A stretch of 64,000 nt of DNA from Veillonella sp. (GCF_018364065.1 NZ_JAGZMO010000003.1:186001-250000), one strand, 5' to 3'; numbered from the stretch's first letter, positions 53,507 through 63,363 are shown. Notes: generated by a model not told the origin, from the letters alone. Numbers and translations are program-made.

Positions 53507-54073
53507 ATGAGTGTAGACATTATAACAGATAAATACAGTACCGCTATCTTTGAATTGGCACAGGAAGGCAACATTCTGGAGGAAATGGAAACAGATCTCT
53601 CCTATGTAAAGGATGTTATGGATACGCAGCCGGAACTCGGCACGCTATTATTGTACCCAGCCTTAGAAACACAGGCAAAATGTGATGTGTTGACCAAAAT
53701 TTTCGGTCAAGCTATTAGCACCTTGGCACTTAACTTCCTACTAGTTATGGTAAACCGTGGTCGTATGCGCTATATTGTGTCTACTATTAAGCAATTTATC
53801 ATAAAAGCACGTGAAGCTCGCGGCATTTTCGCTGCCACAGTTACAGTCAGCGAACCAATGCCTGATGAAATTTATAGTAGCTTAGCAGACAAGTTAAAAG
53901 CTGTCACAGGCAAGCAATACATCTTTGATATTAAAGTAGATCCTACGATTGTAGGTGGCATTATTATTCAAATAGGCGACACTCGCATTGATGCGAGCGT
54001 AACTCGCCGCTTAGATGATTTGAAGAAATATTTGCTCAAAACAGGTGCAACTGAGATTGGGGTGAATGGTTAA
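53507..54073 (+). CDS. atpH: ATP synthase F1 subunit delta
   Basis: 188 residues. N-terminal six-helix bundle (DIITDKYSTAIFELAQEGN) and C-terminal domain with KVDPTIVGGIIIQIGDTRIDASVTRRLDDLKK, the OSCP/delta signature. Links F1 head to the b stalk. Two bases separate it from atpA. Confidence 0.95.
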   Translation: MSVDIITDKYSTAIFELAQEGNILEEMETDLSYVKDVMDTQPELGTLLLYPALETQAKCDVLTKIFGQAISTLALNFLLVMVNRGRMRYIVSTIKQFIIKAREARGIFAATVTVSEPMPDEIYSSLADKLKAVTGKQYIFDIKVDPTIVGGIIIQIGDTRIDASVTRRLDDLKKYLLKTGATEIGVNG

Positions 54074-54075
54074 GT

Positions 54076-55611
54076 ATGAAAATGAAGCCTGAAGAAATAA
54101 CTGCCATAATCAAACAGCAGATTCAGGACTATAATGTGGAACTTAACGTTGATGATGTGGGCAAAGTTCTCGAAGTTGGGGACGGTATCGCACACATTTA
54201 CGGTCTTGAAAAAGCCATGGCCGGCGAATTATTGGAATTGCCACATGGTGTATATGGTATGGTCCTTAACCTTGAATTAGACAACGTAGGGGCCGTACTT
54301 TTAGGTGATGACTTCTTAATTAAAGAAGGCGATCAGGTACGCCGTACCGGTCGTATCATGCAGGTACCGGTAGGTAATGAACTTATCGGCCGCGTTGTAA
54401 ACGCATTGGGTCAGCCAATCGACGGCAAAGGCGATATTAAAGCTGAAGGTTACCGTCCGGTTGAATTCCCTGCTCCGGGGATTGCGGACCGCAAATCTGT
54501 ATTTGAACCGCTTCAAACCGGTTTGAAAGCTATTGACGCGATGGTACCTATCGGACGTGGTCAACGTGAACTTATCATCGGTGACCGCGGTACCGGTAAA
54601 TCTGCTATCGCTATCGATACTATCTTGAACCAAAAAGGTCAGGATGTAATCTGTATCTATGTAGCTATCGGTCAGAAAGAATCTACCGTAGCCCGCGTAG
54701 TACAAAAAATAGAAGAAGCCGGTGCTATGGATTATACTATCGTTGTATCCGCCGGTGCTTCCGAAGGTGCGCCAATGCAATACTTGGCACCATATTCCGG
54801 TGTTGCTATGGGCGAACACTTCATGTACCAAGGTAAACATGTACTTTGCGTATATGATGACTTAACTAAACAGGCTGCTGCATACCGTGCAATGAGTCTG
54901 TTGCTTCGTCGTCCACCAGGACGTGAAGCTTATCCGGGGGACGTATTCTACTTACATTCCCGCTTATTGGAACGTGCGGCTAAATTGTCCGATGAATTAG
55001 GTGGCGGTTCTATTACTGCTCTTCCTATTATCGAAACACAGGCCGGCGACGTATCCGCTTACATTCCGACTAACGTAATTTCCATTACAGACGGTCAGAT
55101 CTTCTTGGGTACTGATATGTTCTACTCCGGTATTCGTCCGGCTGTTGACGTTGGTCTTTCCGTATCCCGTGTAGGTGGTAGTGCGCAGATTAAAGCGATG
55201 AAACAAGTAGCCGGCAAGCTTCGTCTTGACCTTGCTCAGTATCGTGAATTGGCTGCGTTCGCTCAGTTCGGTTCCGACCTTGATAAATCTACAAAAGCAC
55301 AACTTGACCGTGGTGAACGTTTAACAGAAATGTTGAAACAGCCACAGTATTCTCCTTTAAAAGTTGAAGAACAAGTTGTTTCCTTATACGCAGGTATTAA
55401 TGGTTACTTAGCAACTATTGAAGTAGCTGATGTACCAAAATTCCAAGAAGAATTATTGCACTTTATCCGCGGTAATTACAATGAAATTCTTACTGACATT
55501 GCAACGTCCAAGAAATTGGAACCGGCCACAGAAGAAACATTGAAAAAGGCAATTACTGAATGTATCGAAGCATTCGGTAATACTCATCACTTGATTTCAG
55601 AGGAGGCGTAG
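54076..55611 (+). CDS. atpA: ATP synthase F1 subunit alpha
   Basis: 511 residues. Non-catalytic nucleotide-binding subunit: P-loop GDRGTGKS (169-176), PYSGVAMGEHFM, SLLLRRPPGREAYPGDVFYLHSRLLERAAK (the alpha signature, in pieces), arginine finger in VGLSVSRVGGSAQ. A second ATG at 54082 is possible but the family's usual N-terminus (MKMKPEEI) favours 54076. Intact. Confidence 0.97.
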   Translation: MKMKPEEITAIIKQQIQDYNVELNVDDVGKVLEVGDGIAHIYGLEKAMAGELLELPHGVYGMVLNLELDNVGAVLLGDDFLIKEGDQVRRTGRIMQVPVGNELIGRVVNALGQPIDGKGDIKAEGYRPVEFPAPGIADRKSVFEPLQTGLKAIDAMVPIGRGQRELIIGDRGTGKSAIAIDTILNQKGQDVICIYVAIGQKESTVARVVQKIEEAGAMDYTIVVSAGASEGAPMQYLAPYSGVAMGEHFMYQGKHVLCVYDDLTKQAAAYRAMSLLLRRPPGREAYPGDVFYLHSRLLERAAKLSDELGGGSITALPIIETQAGDVSAYIPTNVISITDGQIFLGTDMFYSGIRPAVDVGLSVSRVGGSAQIKAMKQVAGKLRLDLAQYRELAAFAQFGSDLDKSTKAQLDRGERLTEMLKQPQYSPLKVEEQVVSLYAGINGYLATIEVADVPKFQEELLHFIRGNYNEILTDIATSKKLEPATEETLKKAITECIEAFGNTHHLISEEA

Positions 55612-55615
55612 GTAA

Positions 55616-56482
55616 ATGGGCAGTGCACAGGATTTACGTAAGCGTATAAAAAGTGTTAGAAATACGCAGCAGATTACTAAAGCCATGAAAATGGTAGCCT
55701 CTGCCCGATTGCGCCGTGCACAAACAAAAGCAAAATCTACGGAGCCCTACGCAGAAAAGTTGGGTCAAATCCTTAATAATGTAGCCAACAGCATGGATGC
55801 GGCGGATCTTACCGCGTATCCACTGATGGAAGTGCGCGAAGTTAACCGTACTCTCTACATTCTTATCGGTGCTGATAAAGGCCTGGCTGGTGCATATACT
55901 AGTAATCTAATTAAATATTTTACGCAGCTCACACGCGGTCATGAGCAGGCTGAATATGAAACAATCGCGGTAGGCCGCAAGCCGATGGAATATTTGAATC
56001 ATCATAAATTCCCGGTGACTGAGGCGTACCACGGTTTCTCCGATAAACCGGAATACAGCCATGCACAACGTCTTGTAGCAGATGCGACAAAACGTTTCTT
56101 GGACGGTACTGTGGATCAGGTTATCATGGTGTATACACACTTCGTAAACTCTTTGACACAGACTGTGCAGAGTTTGACTTTGCTTCCGATTTCAAGTCCG
56201 GAACAAGATGAAACAACTATGCAGGAACTTTACTATTATGAACCGAGTGCAAAGGAGATTTATAGTGAACTCTTGCCAAAATATTTGGAGATTACTGTAT
56301 ACAATGCATTGTTGCAGGCTTCCGCTAGTGAGCTTGGTGCTCGTATGACGGCGATGACCTCCGCAACGGATAATGCAGGTGAACTGATTAGTACACTTAA
56401 TTTGGAATACAATAAATTACGACAGGCCGGCATTACGAATGAACTTTCTGAAATTGTCGGTGGCGCTAATGCCTTGCAATAG
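55616..56482 (+). CDS. atpG: ATP synthase F1 subunit gamma
   Basis: 288-residue rotor shaft. N-terminal RKRIKSVRNTQQITKAMKMVAS and C-terminal ARMTAMTSATDNAGELISTLNLEYNK helices, which form the coiled coil in the alpha3beta3 core, are both clear; ITNELSEIVGGANAL closes the protein. GGAGG before ATG 55616, overlapping the atpA tail region. Confidence 0.97.
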   Translation: MGSAQDLRKRIKSVRNTQQITKAMKMVASARLRRAQTKAKSTEPYAEKLGQILNNVANSMDAADLTAYPLMEVREVNRTLYILIGADKGLAGAYTSNLIKYFTQLTRGHEQAEYETIAVGRKPMEYLNHHKFPVTEAYHGFSDKPEYSHAQRLVADATKRFLDGTVDQVIMVYTHFVNSLTQTVQSLTLLPISSPEQDETTMQELYYYEPSAKEIYSELLPKYLEITVYNALLQASASELGARMTAMTSATDNAGELISTLNLEYNKLRQAGITNELSEIVGGANALQ

Positions 56483-56513
56483 GTAAACCTATAAAGGAGG
56501 AGAGACCTCTTAA

Positions 56514-57938
56514 ATGAGTAATAATATTGGTAAAGTTGTACAGGTTATCGGTCCGGTAGTAGATATTCTCTTTACGGCAGGGAATTTACCGGCGATCTAC
56601 AACGCAATTCACATTAAAAAAGTCGATGACCAGGGTAAAGAAGATGTCATTATAGTTGAAGTTATGCAGCACTTGGGTGATGACACTGTTCGTGCGGTAG
56701 CAATGAGCTCCACTGACGGCTTGACTCGTGGTATGGAAGCTGTTGATACAGGCGCAGCTATTTCTGTTCCTGTAGGCGATGGCGTACTTGGCCGTATTTT
56801 CAACGTACTTGGCGAAACAGTTGACCATGACGATACGCCTGTAGAGGCTACTGAAAACTGGCCAATTCACCGCTCCGCGCCTAAGTTTGACGACTTGGCT
56901 CCGGAAACGACTATCCTTGAAACAGGGATTAAAGTCGTAGACTTGATTGCCCCTTATGTAAAAGGTGGTAAAATCGGTCTGTTCGGTGGTGCCGGTGTAG
57001 GTAAAACTGTATTGATCATGGAATTGATTCATAATATCGCTACAGAACATGGCGGTTATTCCGTATTCTCCGGCGTTGGTGAACGTACGCGTGAAGGGAA
57101 TGACCTTTGGAACGAAATGAAGGAATCCGGCGTTATTTCTAAAACTGCCTTGGTATATGGTCAGATGAACGAACCGCCTGGAGCTCGTATGCGCGTTGCC
57201 TTAACAGGTTTGACTATGGCGGAATATTTCCGTGACGTGCAGAAACAGGACGTACTTTTATTCGTCGACAACATTTTCCGTTTCATTCAGGCCGGTTCTG
57301 AAGTATCCGCCCTCTTAGGTCGTATGCCATCCGCCGTAGGTTACCAACCTACTTTGGCCAATGACGTAGGGGCACTTCAAGAACGTATTACATCCACTAA
57401 AGAAGGGTCTATCACATCCGTACAGGCCGTATACGTACCTGCCGATGACTTGACTGACCCGGCTCCTGCAGCGACATTCGCTCACTTGGATGCAACTACC
57501 GTATTGTCCCGTTCCATCGCGGAAATCGGTATCTATCCGGCCGTGGATCCATTGGACTCCACAAGCCGTATTCTTGATCCGCTCGTATTGGGCGAAGAAC
57601 ACTATCGTGTTGCCCGCGGCGTTCAGGAAGTACTTCAAAAATACAAAGACTTACAAGATATCATTGCCATCTTAGGTATGGAAGAATTGTCTGAAGATGA
57701 TAAATTGACAGTTGCCCGTGCTCGTAAGATTCAGCGTTTCTTAAGTCAACCATTCTTCGTAGCGGAAGTATTTACAGGTTCTCCTGGTAAATACGTACCA
57801 TTGAAAGAAACTTTACGTGGCTTCAAAGAAATCCTTGAAGGTAAACATGATGATTTACCTGAAAATGCCTTCTACATGGTAGGTACAATCGATGAAGCGG
57901 TTGCTAAAGGAAAGGAATTGATGGAGAAGGGGGAATAA
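56514..57938 (+). CDS. atpD: ATP synthase F1 subunit beta
   Basis: 474-residue catalytic subunit. P-loop GGAGVGKT (158-165), catalytic Glu190 in SGVGERTREGNDLW, DNIFRFIQAG, SALLGRMPSAVGYQPTL, and the DELSEED-region sequence MEELSEDDKLTV. AAGGAGG upstream. Intact. Confidence 0.98.
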   Translation: MSNNIGKVVQVIGPVVDILFTAGNLPAIYNAIHIKKVDDQGKEDVIIVEVMQHLGDDTVRAVAMSSTDGLTRGMEAVDTGAAISVPVGDGVLGRIFNVLGETVDHDDTPVEATENWPIHRSAPKFDDLAPETTILETGIKVVDLIAPYVKGGKIGLFGGAGVGKTVLIMELIHNIATEHGGYSVFSGVGERTREGNDLWNEMKESGVISKTALVYGQMNEPPGARMRVALTGLTMAEYFRDVQKQDVLLFVDNIFRFIQAGSEVSALLGRMPSAVGYQPTLANDVGALQERITSTKEGSITSVQAVYVPADDLTDPAPAATFAHLDATTVLSRSIAEIGIYPAVDPLDSTSRILDPLVLGEEHYRVARGVQEVLQKYKDLQDIIAILGMEELSEDDKLTVARARKIQRFLSQPFFVAEVFTGSPGKYVPLKETLRGFKEILEGKHDDLPENAFYMVGTIDEAVAKGKELMEKGE

Positions 57939-57941
57939 TTC

Positions 57942-58358
57942 ATGAGTAGCGAAAGCAAAATCCGTGTAAATGTGATTACTCCTGATAGTACCGTTTTCTC
58001 CGGCGATGCTAAATTTGTAGTGGTACGTACTCCGGAAGGTGAGTTAGGTATTTTGCCACGCCATGCGCGCCTTGTGGCCGTATTGGAAATGGGTGTATTG
58101 CGTATTGATCCGTTGGAAGGTGAATCACTTCACTTTGCCAACTTCGGTGGTTTCATGGATGTAACCCCTGAAGAAATCAATATCGTAACACCTAACTGCG
58201 AATTACCTGCTAAAATCGATGGCGAACGTGCTGAACGCGCTAAACAAAGAGCGGAAGAACGCCTTCAAAGTAAACGCGACGAAATAGACTTTGAACGTGC
58301 TCGATTAGCGTTACAACGCGCCATGTTACGTATTGAAGTAAAAAGCAAATACAGATAA
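57942..58358 (+). CDS. atpC: ATP synthase F1 subunit epsilon
   Basis: 138 residues. N-terminal beta sandwich (VNVITPDSTVFSGDAKFVVVRTPEGELGILPRHA) and C-terminal helical hairpin (about 90-135) rich in Glu, Arg and Lys that can inhibit rotation. Last gene of the cluster, four bases after atpD; terminator at 58414. Confidence 0.96.
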   Translation: MSSESKIRVNVITPDSTVFSGDAKFVVVRTPEGELGILPRHARLVAVLEMGVLRIDPLEGESLHFANFGGFMDVTPEEINIVTPNCELPAKIDGERAERAKQRAEERLQSKRDEIDFERARLALQRAMLRIEVKSKYR

Positions 58359-58413
58359 CAATATAACCTCATAATTCTGTAAAGAATTGAAAAGGTTGTA
58401 TGAGCGTATAAAG

Positions 58414-58439
58414 AGGACTGCCTATGGCAGTCCTTTTTT
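58414..58439 (+). terminator. Intrinsic terminator of the atp operon
   Basis: AGGACTGCC (58414-58422) and GGCAGTCCT (58426-58434) around TAT, then TTTTT. Confidence 0.95.
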
Positions 58440-58447
58440 GCTGAGTA

Positions 58448-58523
58448 CATATAAAGTTTTAGAGCCCATATAAAGTTTTAGAGCCCATATAAAGTTTCTG
58501 TGCCTATATAAGGTTTTTAGAAC
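58448..58523 (+). repeat. 19-base tandem repeat, about four copies
   Basis: Unit CATATAAAGTTTTAGAGCC at 58448 and 58467 (exact), a diverged copy at 58486 and a weaker one at 58505. Downstream of the atp terminator. The rest of the gap to 58800 holds no recognised feature. Confidence 0.85.
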
Positions 58524-58799
58524 GGATGCGGCATATATTAGTTCATGTAAACCTTTGAGAAGTCCGTATGCAAGGGACGCAACTATAAGTGTTATTGATG
58601 TTTCGCTATAGGGTGAGGCTATAACAAAAACATACATTAGCCGATGTAATGAATTAATAGCCATTATATACCAGTACATATAAGCTGTTTTTGCATTTTT
58701 AGGGCTGTTTTAAGGGCTTTGTCATTTGCAGTTTTTATGTGCGCACTGAAAAGACGTTTATAAATTCGTCGTTGACACTCTTTTCTGCCTTTGGTATAG

Positions 58800-59200
58800 T
58801 TACTTCATCGAAACAATCACATACAGAACTAACGATGAAGAGATAAGTAATTGCAGGGGAATGTTACAGAGAGTCCCGTAAGGTGAAAGGGGATACAGAG
58901 GAATGCAACGAAAATGGTCTTGGAGTAACCGGGGTGGAATGCGCAAGCTTTAGTCTCGGCGGATGCAACCGTTATAGTGCCACAGTATAATCTCATACTT
59001 GTTGAATGTTATGGCTAGTCAATAAACATACACTAACATACACTAACATACACTAATAAAATATATTAGCCTTAACATATAACAGCTAAACAAAATGAGA
59101 CGTACTGGCTGAGGAATGTATTGTGAGATACGTTCGAATCAAGGTGGTAACACGTTATATAACGTCCTTGTTCACGAAAGTGAGCGAGGGCGTTTTTTGA
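58800..59200 (+). promoter_or_regulatory. T-box leader, probably methionine-specific
   Basis: Contains the conserved T-box AAGGTGGTAACACG (59141-59154) whose TGGT can pair with the ACCA end of an uncharged tRNA, and a terminator stem AACGTCCTTGTTCAC with GTGAGCGAGGGCGTT then TTTTTT (59161-59198). Stem I region carries GATGAAGAGATAAGTA (K-turn/AG-bulge-like) and a candidate specifier ATG at 58914-58916, just before GGTCTTGGAGTAACC. The ATG codon and the downstream metA point to tRNA-Met. Three exact copies of ACATACACTA (59026-59055) lie in the linker between stem I and the antiterminator. Confidence 0.9.
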
Positions 59201-59382
59201 TACAGGAGGATGATACATTAGGTAATAAGGTAAACGAACATTGAGAAAGAAGAGAATGCAACAGTTCAGAGAGAACGAAGCAAGTTTAAAAAGTGCAACA
59301 GTTCGAAACGAACGTGGCAGAGTTTAGGGGAATAAGTTAACGTAAGGGGTTACGTGATTTTATAAAGGCAGGAGGTGATACG

Positions 59383-60321
59383 ATGCCGATTACAGTAGTT
59401 AAAGATTTACCGGCCATAGCCAAGTTGGCACAGGAAAATATCTTCGTCATGGATTCTGTAAGAGCCGAGTCGCAGGATATACGACCACTGAAGATTCTCA
59501 TAGTGAATTTGATGCCTACGAAGGAAACGACGGAAACACAGCTCTTGAGAGCTCTAAGTAATACGCCGTTGCAGCTGGAGCTCACGCTGCTACACACAGC
59601 AACGTATAAAGCGACCAACACATCGGAAGAACATTTAACTTCTTTTTACAGGACCTTCGATGACATAAAAGATCAGTTCTTCGACGGAATGATTATTACA
59701 GGCGCTCCGGTAGAATTGATGGACTTTGAAGAAGTCAGTTATTGGAATGAACTGGTAGAGATTATGGACTGGAGTCAGACGCATGTATACTCCACCTTAT
59801 ATATTTGCTGGGGTGCTCAAGCGGGAATTTATCATCACTTCGGCATTAACAAAGAGTTACTTCCGCAAAAACTCTTCGGTGTATTTGAAAATGAAATACA
59901 CAACAGTAAGCCGATGCTCCTGAGGGGCATGGATGAGGTGTTCTATATGCCTCACTCGAGGCATACAACAGTACCCGAAGAAAAAATTAGAGCCAATAAG
60001 GCTCTGGAAATTCTGGCTGATTCACAAGCGACGGGGGCGTCCATTGTTCGCAGCTTAGATAATAAACATATATTTGTATTCGGACATGCTGAATACGATA
60101 GAGATACCTTGCAGCGGGAATATGAACGAGATGTGGCATTGGGGTTGCCCATAGACGTTCCTGAAAATTACTATCCCGGTGATGATCCGAAGAAAGAGCC
60201 TATCGTGCGATGGCGCTCCACAGGAACATTGTTATTCACAAATTGGTTGAACTATTATGTATATCAGGAAACACCGTATATAATTGAACAAATCAAACGC
60301 ATGAAAAGCGAGAGAAAATAA
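59383..60321 (+). CDS. metA: Homoserine O-acetyltransferase (MetA type)
   Basis: First committed step of methionine synthesis: acylates homoserine. 312 residues, GGAGG before ATG 59383. Seen: LKILIVNLMPTKETTETQLLR, nucleophile Cys142 in YICWGAQAG, MPHSRHT, FGHAEYD. Residue 111 is Glu in TGAPVELMDFEEV; in studied MetA proteins Glu111 goes with acetyl-CoA and Gly111 with succinyl-CoA, so acetyl specificity is predicted and fits the O-acetylhomoserine sulfhydrylase downstream. Controlled by the T-box leader. 182 bases of unassigned A/G-rich sequence lie between leader and gene. Confidence 0.95.
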   Translation: MPITVVKDLPAIAKLAQENIFVMDSVRAESQDIRPLKILIVNLMPTKETTETQLLRALSNTPLQLELTLLHTATYKATNTSEEHLTSFYRTFDDIKDQFFDGMIITGAPVELMDFEEVSYWNELVEIMDWSQTHVYSTLYICWGAQAGIYHHFGINKELLPQKLFGVFENEIHNSKPMLLRGMDEVFYMPHSRHTTVPEEKIRANKALEILADSQATGASIVRSLDNKHIFVFGHAEYDRDTLQREYERDVALGLPIDVPENYYPGDDPKKEPIVRWRSTGTLLFTNWLNYYVYQETPYIIEQIKRMKSERK

Positions 60322-60578
60322 AGAGAATTTTAGAAAAAGAAAATTAAAAAAAAGAGTTTCTAAAAAAATAAAAGAGAAATTAGAGAAGCATAGAGTTACG
60401 GACAGCTCAATGAGAGAATGAGCTGACGAAACAGAGAGAACATTACTAATAAAAAGGGAAGAGTAAGTTAATCAAATGGAGGCCTTGAGAACCTTCATAC
60501 ATATCGGAACAGCCTTGAGAAAGCTGAGTATAAGACGCGGCGTGAGAAACCGCATGAGAAAAAAGGAGAGATTACATT

Positions 60579-61850
60579 ATGAGCAAACAATATAAATTTG
60601 AAACTATCCAATTACACGAAGGTCAAGTTATCGACGAAACAGGCGCACGTGCCGTGCCAATTCACCAAACTACAAGCTATGTATTTAAAGATGCACAACA
60701 GGCGGCTGATCGCTTCGCATTGCGCGATCCGGGTGCTATTTACTCTCGCTTGGGTACACCGACTAACGACGTGTTGGAAAAACGCGTAGCCGCTCTTGAA
60801 GGCGGTGCAGGTGCCTTGTCTGTAGGTTCCGGTTCTGCAGCTATCGCTTACGCTATCCAGAACGTGGCCGGTGCCGGTGACAACATCGTAGCAGCGTCCA
60901 CTTTATACGGTGGTACATACAACTTGTTCAGCGCTACATTGCCTCGCTTCGGCATTACTACCAAGTTCGTAAATCCTGATGATTTACAGGCATTTGAACA
61001 AGCTATTGACGACAATACAAAAGCGATTTATATCGAATCCATCGGTAATCCGAACATCAACCTTATCGATATCCAGGCAGTAGCTGACATTGCCCATGCT
61101 CACGGTTTAATCCTTATCGTGGACAACACCTTCGGTACACCATACTTAATTCGTCCATTTGAACATGGCGCTGACGTAGTAGTACATTCGGCTACAAAAT
61201 TCTTGGGCGGTCATGGCACTACCATTGCCGGTGTTATCGTGGAAAGCGGTAAATTCGACTATAAAGCAAGTGGTCGTTACCCTGGCTTCGTAGAAGGCGA
61301 CATCCATTACAACGGCCTTGTATATGGCGATTTGCCAATTCCATTCACTGTAAAAGTAAGAGCCCAGTTATTACGTGATACAGGCGCTGCGTTAACACCG
61401 TTGGCGGCATGGCTCATTTTACAAGGTGTAGAGACTTTGTCCCTTCGCGTAGAACGTCATGTGGAAAACACTCGCCGCATCATTGACTTCCTTGTAAATC
61501 ATCCAAAAGTGGCTTGGGTAAACTATCCTGAATTGAAAGACAGCAAATACAAAGCATTGGCTGATAAATACTATCCAAAGGGTGTAGGCTCCATCTTCAC
61601 ATTCGGCATTAAAGGTGGCGTAGAAGAAGGCATTAAATTCGTAGATGCCCTTGAAATTTTCTCCAACTTGGCCAATGTGGGCGATGCGAAATCCTTGGTA
61701 ATCCATCCGGCCAGCACAACGCATGCACAGCTCAATGAAGAAGAACAACGAGCTGCCGGCGTTACACCGGATACCATTCGTATCTCCGTTGGTATTGAAA
61801 ACGTTGATGACCTCATTGACGACTTATCCCAAGCATTAGATCGCGTATAA
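60579..61850 (+). CDS. metY: O-acetylhomoserine sulfhydrylase
   Basis: PLP enzyme making homocysteine (or methionine from methanethiol) from O-acetylhomoserine. 423 residues; AAGGAGAG upstream. Seen: VPIHQTTSYVFKD, YSRLGTPTNDVLEKRVAALEGG, PLP-binding VDNTFGTPYL, Schiff-base Lys207 in HSATKFLGGHGT, YPGFVEGDIHYNGLVYG (insertion typical of MetY rather than MetB), SLVIHPASTTHAQL and DTIRISVGIENVDDL. Likely in one unit with metA, although a 257-base purine-rich gap without promoter or terminator lies between them. Confidence 0.96.
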   Translation: MSKQYKFETIQLHEGQVIDETGARAVPIHQTTSYVFKDAQQAADRFALRDPGAIYSRLGTPTNDVLEKRVAALEGGAGALSVGSGSAAIAYAIQNVAGAGDNIVAASTLYGGTYNLFSATLPRFGITTKFVNPDDLQAFEQAIDDNTKAIYIESIGNPNINLIDIQAVADIAHAHGLILIVDNTFGTPYLIRPFEHGADVVVHSATKFLGGHGTTIAGVIVESGKFDYKASGRYPGFVEGDIHYNGLVYGDLPIPFTVKVRAQLLRDTGAALTPLAAWLILQGVETLSLRVERHVENTRRIIDFLVNHPKVAWVNYPELKDSKYKALADKYYPKGVGSIFTFGIKGGVEEGIKFVDALEIFSNLANVGDAKSLVIHPASTTHAQLNEEEQRAAGVTPDTIRISVGIENVDDLIDDLSQALDRV

Positions 61851-61888
61851 GAAAATTACGTTAGATTGGGTATAACCAAATTGCTATT

Positions 61889-62164
61889 AAAGTCCGGGCT
61901 TTAGGCCACGCAGAAATCTCTCCAGAGTTTTGTCTAGAGTACCGGACTTTATATAAGTAAAGAGTATATGTGCAGATATAAAAAAGTATATGCGCACATA
62001 TAAAAGAAGAGCACATATATAGGCGTACATGTGCATATATAAAAAGTATATATGTAAAGATTGGTTTATTGTCCACGGAGCTCTTGCTCCACACATAAAT
62101 TATCTTCAAACAGTAAAAAGCTGCAGCACCGAGATGTTTCCATCAGGTGACTGCAGCTTTTTAC
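61889..62164. terminator. Gap with long-range stem, AT repeat tract and bidirectional terminator
   Basis: AAAGTCCGG (61889-61897) can pair with CCGGACTTT (61942-61950). From about 61966 to 62060 there is a degenerate repeat of GTATATGTGCA-ATATAAAAA units. A clear bidirectional terminator follows: GTAAAAAGCTGCAG (62113-62126) with CTGCAGCTTTTTAC (62151-62164). It separates metY from the minus-strand genes. Confidence 0.8.
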
Positions 62165-62290
62165 ATGAACTCATTAATTTGCAATGTTAGGAAAATTTTA
62201 TAGAAGTTGTTTGCGTAACTGGTTAGTTATACGATTACGCAAGATTGTATTATATAAGTTTCTACAATTAAACTTGTATAGGTAAATAGA

Positions 62291-62707
62291 TTAGGGAATC
62301 AATGGTTTATTTGTAGGAAACTGAGGTAATGACAAGGCCCAGGAAGCAATTTGATCAATTAAGGCGTCAAAGTTATGACTGAGGGTTTCAATCTCCTGAA
62401 GCGATGCATTGTCTACGTGAATGCCCACGGAAACGGTTACAGTAGTGTTTAGTGCAGTGGCCAATGTGTTGGCCGCGTTTCGGGCAAATTCGTATTCCTT
62501 GTGGCCGGGCACGCACAGTACGGAGGCTGTAGCTGTGCGAACTTTTCCGGGTACCCAGCTTTCACAAGCTTGTGCAACGGCGACGGCACCGATGTGTGGC
62601 GCCGTGCCACCGCCCAGCATTACGGCAAGATCCGTTCCCAAAAGAATTACTTGCGCATAGATGTAATAGGGGGCGGTACCTTCGATAAACTCTTTATTAA
62701 TAAGCAT
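62291..62707 (-). CDS. LpdD-like prenylated-flavin chaperone
   Basis: 138 residues from ATG 62707 (GGAAGAG upstream; a GTG three codons earlier is possible). Seen: LGTDLAVMLGGGTAPHIGAVAVAQACES, RTATASVLCVPGHKEYEFARNAANTLATAL, VTVSVGIHVDNASLQEIE, a pattern I associate with the small D subunit (LpdD/VdcD type) of UbiD-like hydroxyarylic acid decarboxylases. Located directly after ubiX, which makes the prenyl-FMN such decarboxylases need. No UbiD-type gene is in the window; it may lie beyond it or elsewhere. Family call moderate. Confidence 0.65.
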   Translation of the reverse strand: MLINKEFIEGTAPYYIYAQVILLGTDLAVMLGGGTAPHIGAVAVAQACESWVPGKVRTATASVLCVPGHKEYEFARNAANTLATALNTTVTVSVGIHVDNASLQEIETLSHNFDALIDQIASWALSLPQFPTNKPLIP

Positions 62708-62732
62708 AACATTCACTCTTCCTTTTCCGCTT

Positions 62733-63293
62733 TTACATGCCTTCCCAAGGCACAAATTCTTTGTAATCGATGTCAAATTGCATAAGCACTTTGCCGATAA
62801 TATGTTGAATTTGCTTTTCCACGGAGTTGGAATTGTTGTAAAAGGTGAGGAGAGGCGGAATGATGGAAACTCCATATTCGGCAAGCTGACTCATGTTTTT
62901 TAAATGTACCCGATTGAAAGGCATTTCACGAGGTACGACAACAATTTTACGATTTTCTTTCAGGCAAACATCAGCGGCACGATTTAATAAATTGTCCGCG
63001 TAGCCGTTGGCAATACCGGATAAGCTTTTCATGCTGCAAGGGATAATAATCATGCCGTCTGTTTTGAAGGACCCGCTGGAGATCGTGGCCCCCAGATTGG
63101 TATTGGCATGAACAACATCTGCTTGTGCCATTACTTCCTCTAAGGTCAGGTTTGTTTCACAGGAAAAGTTTAAAGCCGCTCCTTCAGTGATAATGGCATG
63201 CGTTTCTACATTTGGAATTTGGCGCAAGGCTTTTAACATGTAATAACCTAAGATAACGCCGCTGGCTCCTGAGATACCGACAATAAGACGCAT
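62733..63293 (-). CDS. ubiX: UbiX-family flavin prenyltransferase
   Basis: Prenylates FMN to give the cofactor of UbiD decarboxylases. 186 residues from the ATG at 63293 (AAGAAGGAG upstream; the longer frame lacks an SD and runs into the next gene). Seen: LIVGISGASGVILGYYMLKAL, SSGSFKTDGMIIIPCSMKSLSGIANGYADNLLNRAADV, and PREMPFNRVHLKNM, the UbiX hallmarks (Ser of GASG, phosphate-binding S-M-K-T-like SMKS, R-E-x-P). 25 bases before the LpdD-like gene. Confidence 0.95.
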   Translation of the reverse strand: MRLIVGISGASGVILGYYMLKALRQIPNVETHAIITEGAALNFSCETNLTLEEVMAQADVVHANTNLGATISSGSFKTDGMIIIPCSMKSLSGIANGYADNLLNRAADVCLKENRKIVVVPREMPFNRVHLKNMSQLAEYGVSIIPPLLTFYNNSNSVEKQIQHIIGKVLMQFDIDYKEFVPWEGM

Positions 63294-63363
63294 AATAAAC
63301 TCCTTCTTGAATACGTACAATGTTACATAACATATAATGAATCGAATACGACGGAGATGTGTA

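Noticed and set aside
62708..62884. Longer N-terminus of the LpdD-like protein
   Set aside because: It lies antisense-free but inside ubiX in another frame and has no SD; the start at 62707 is preceded by GGAAGAG.
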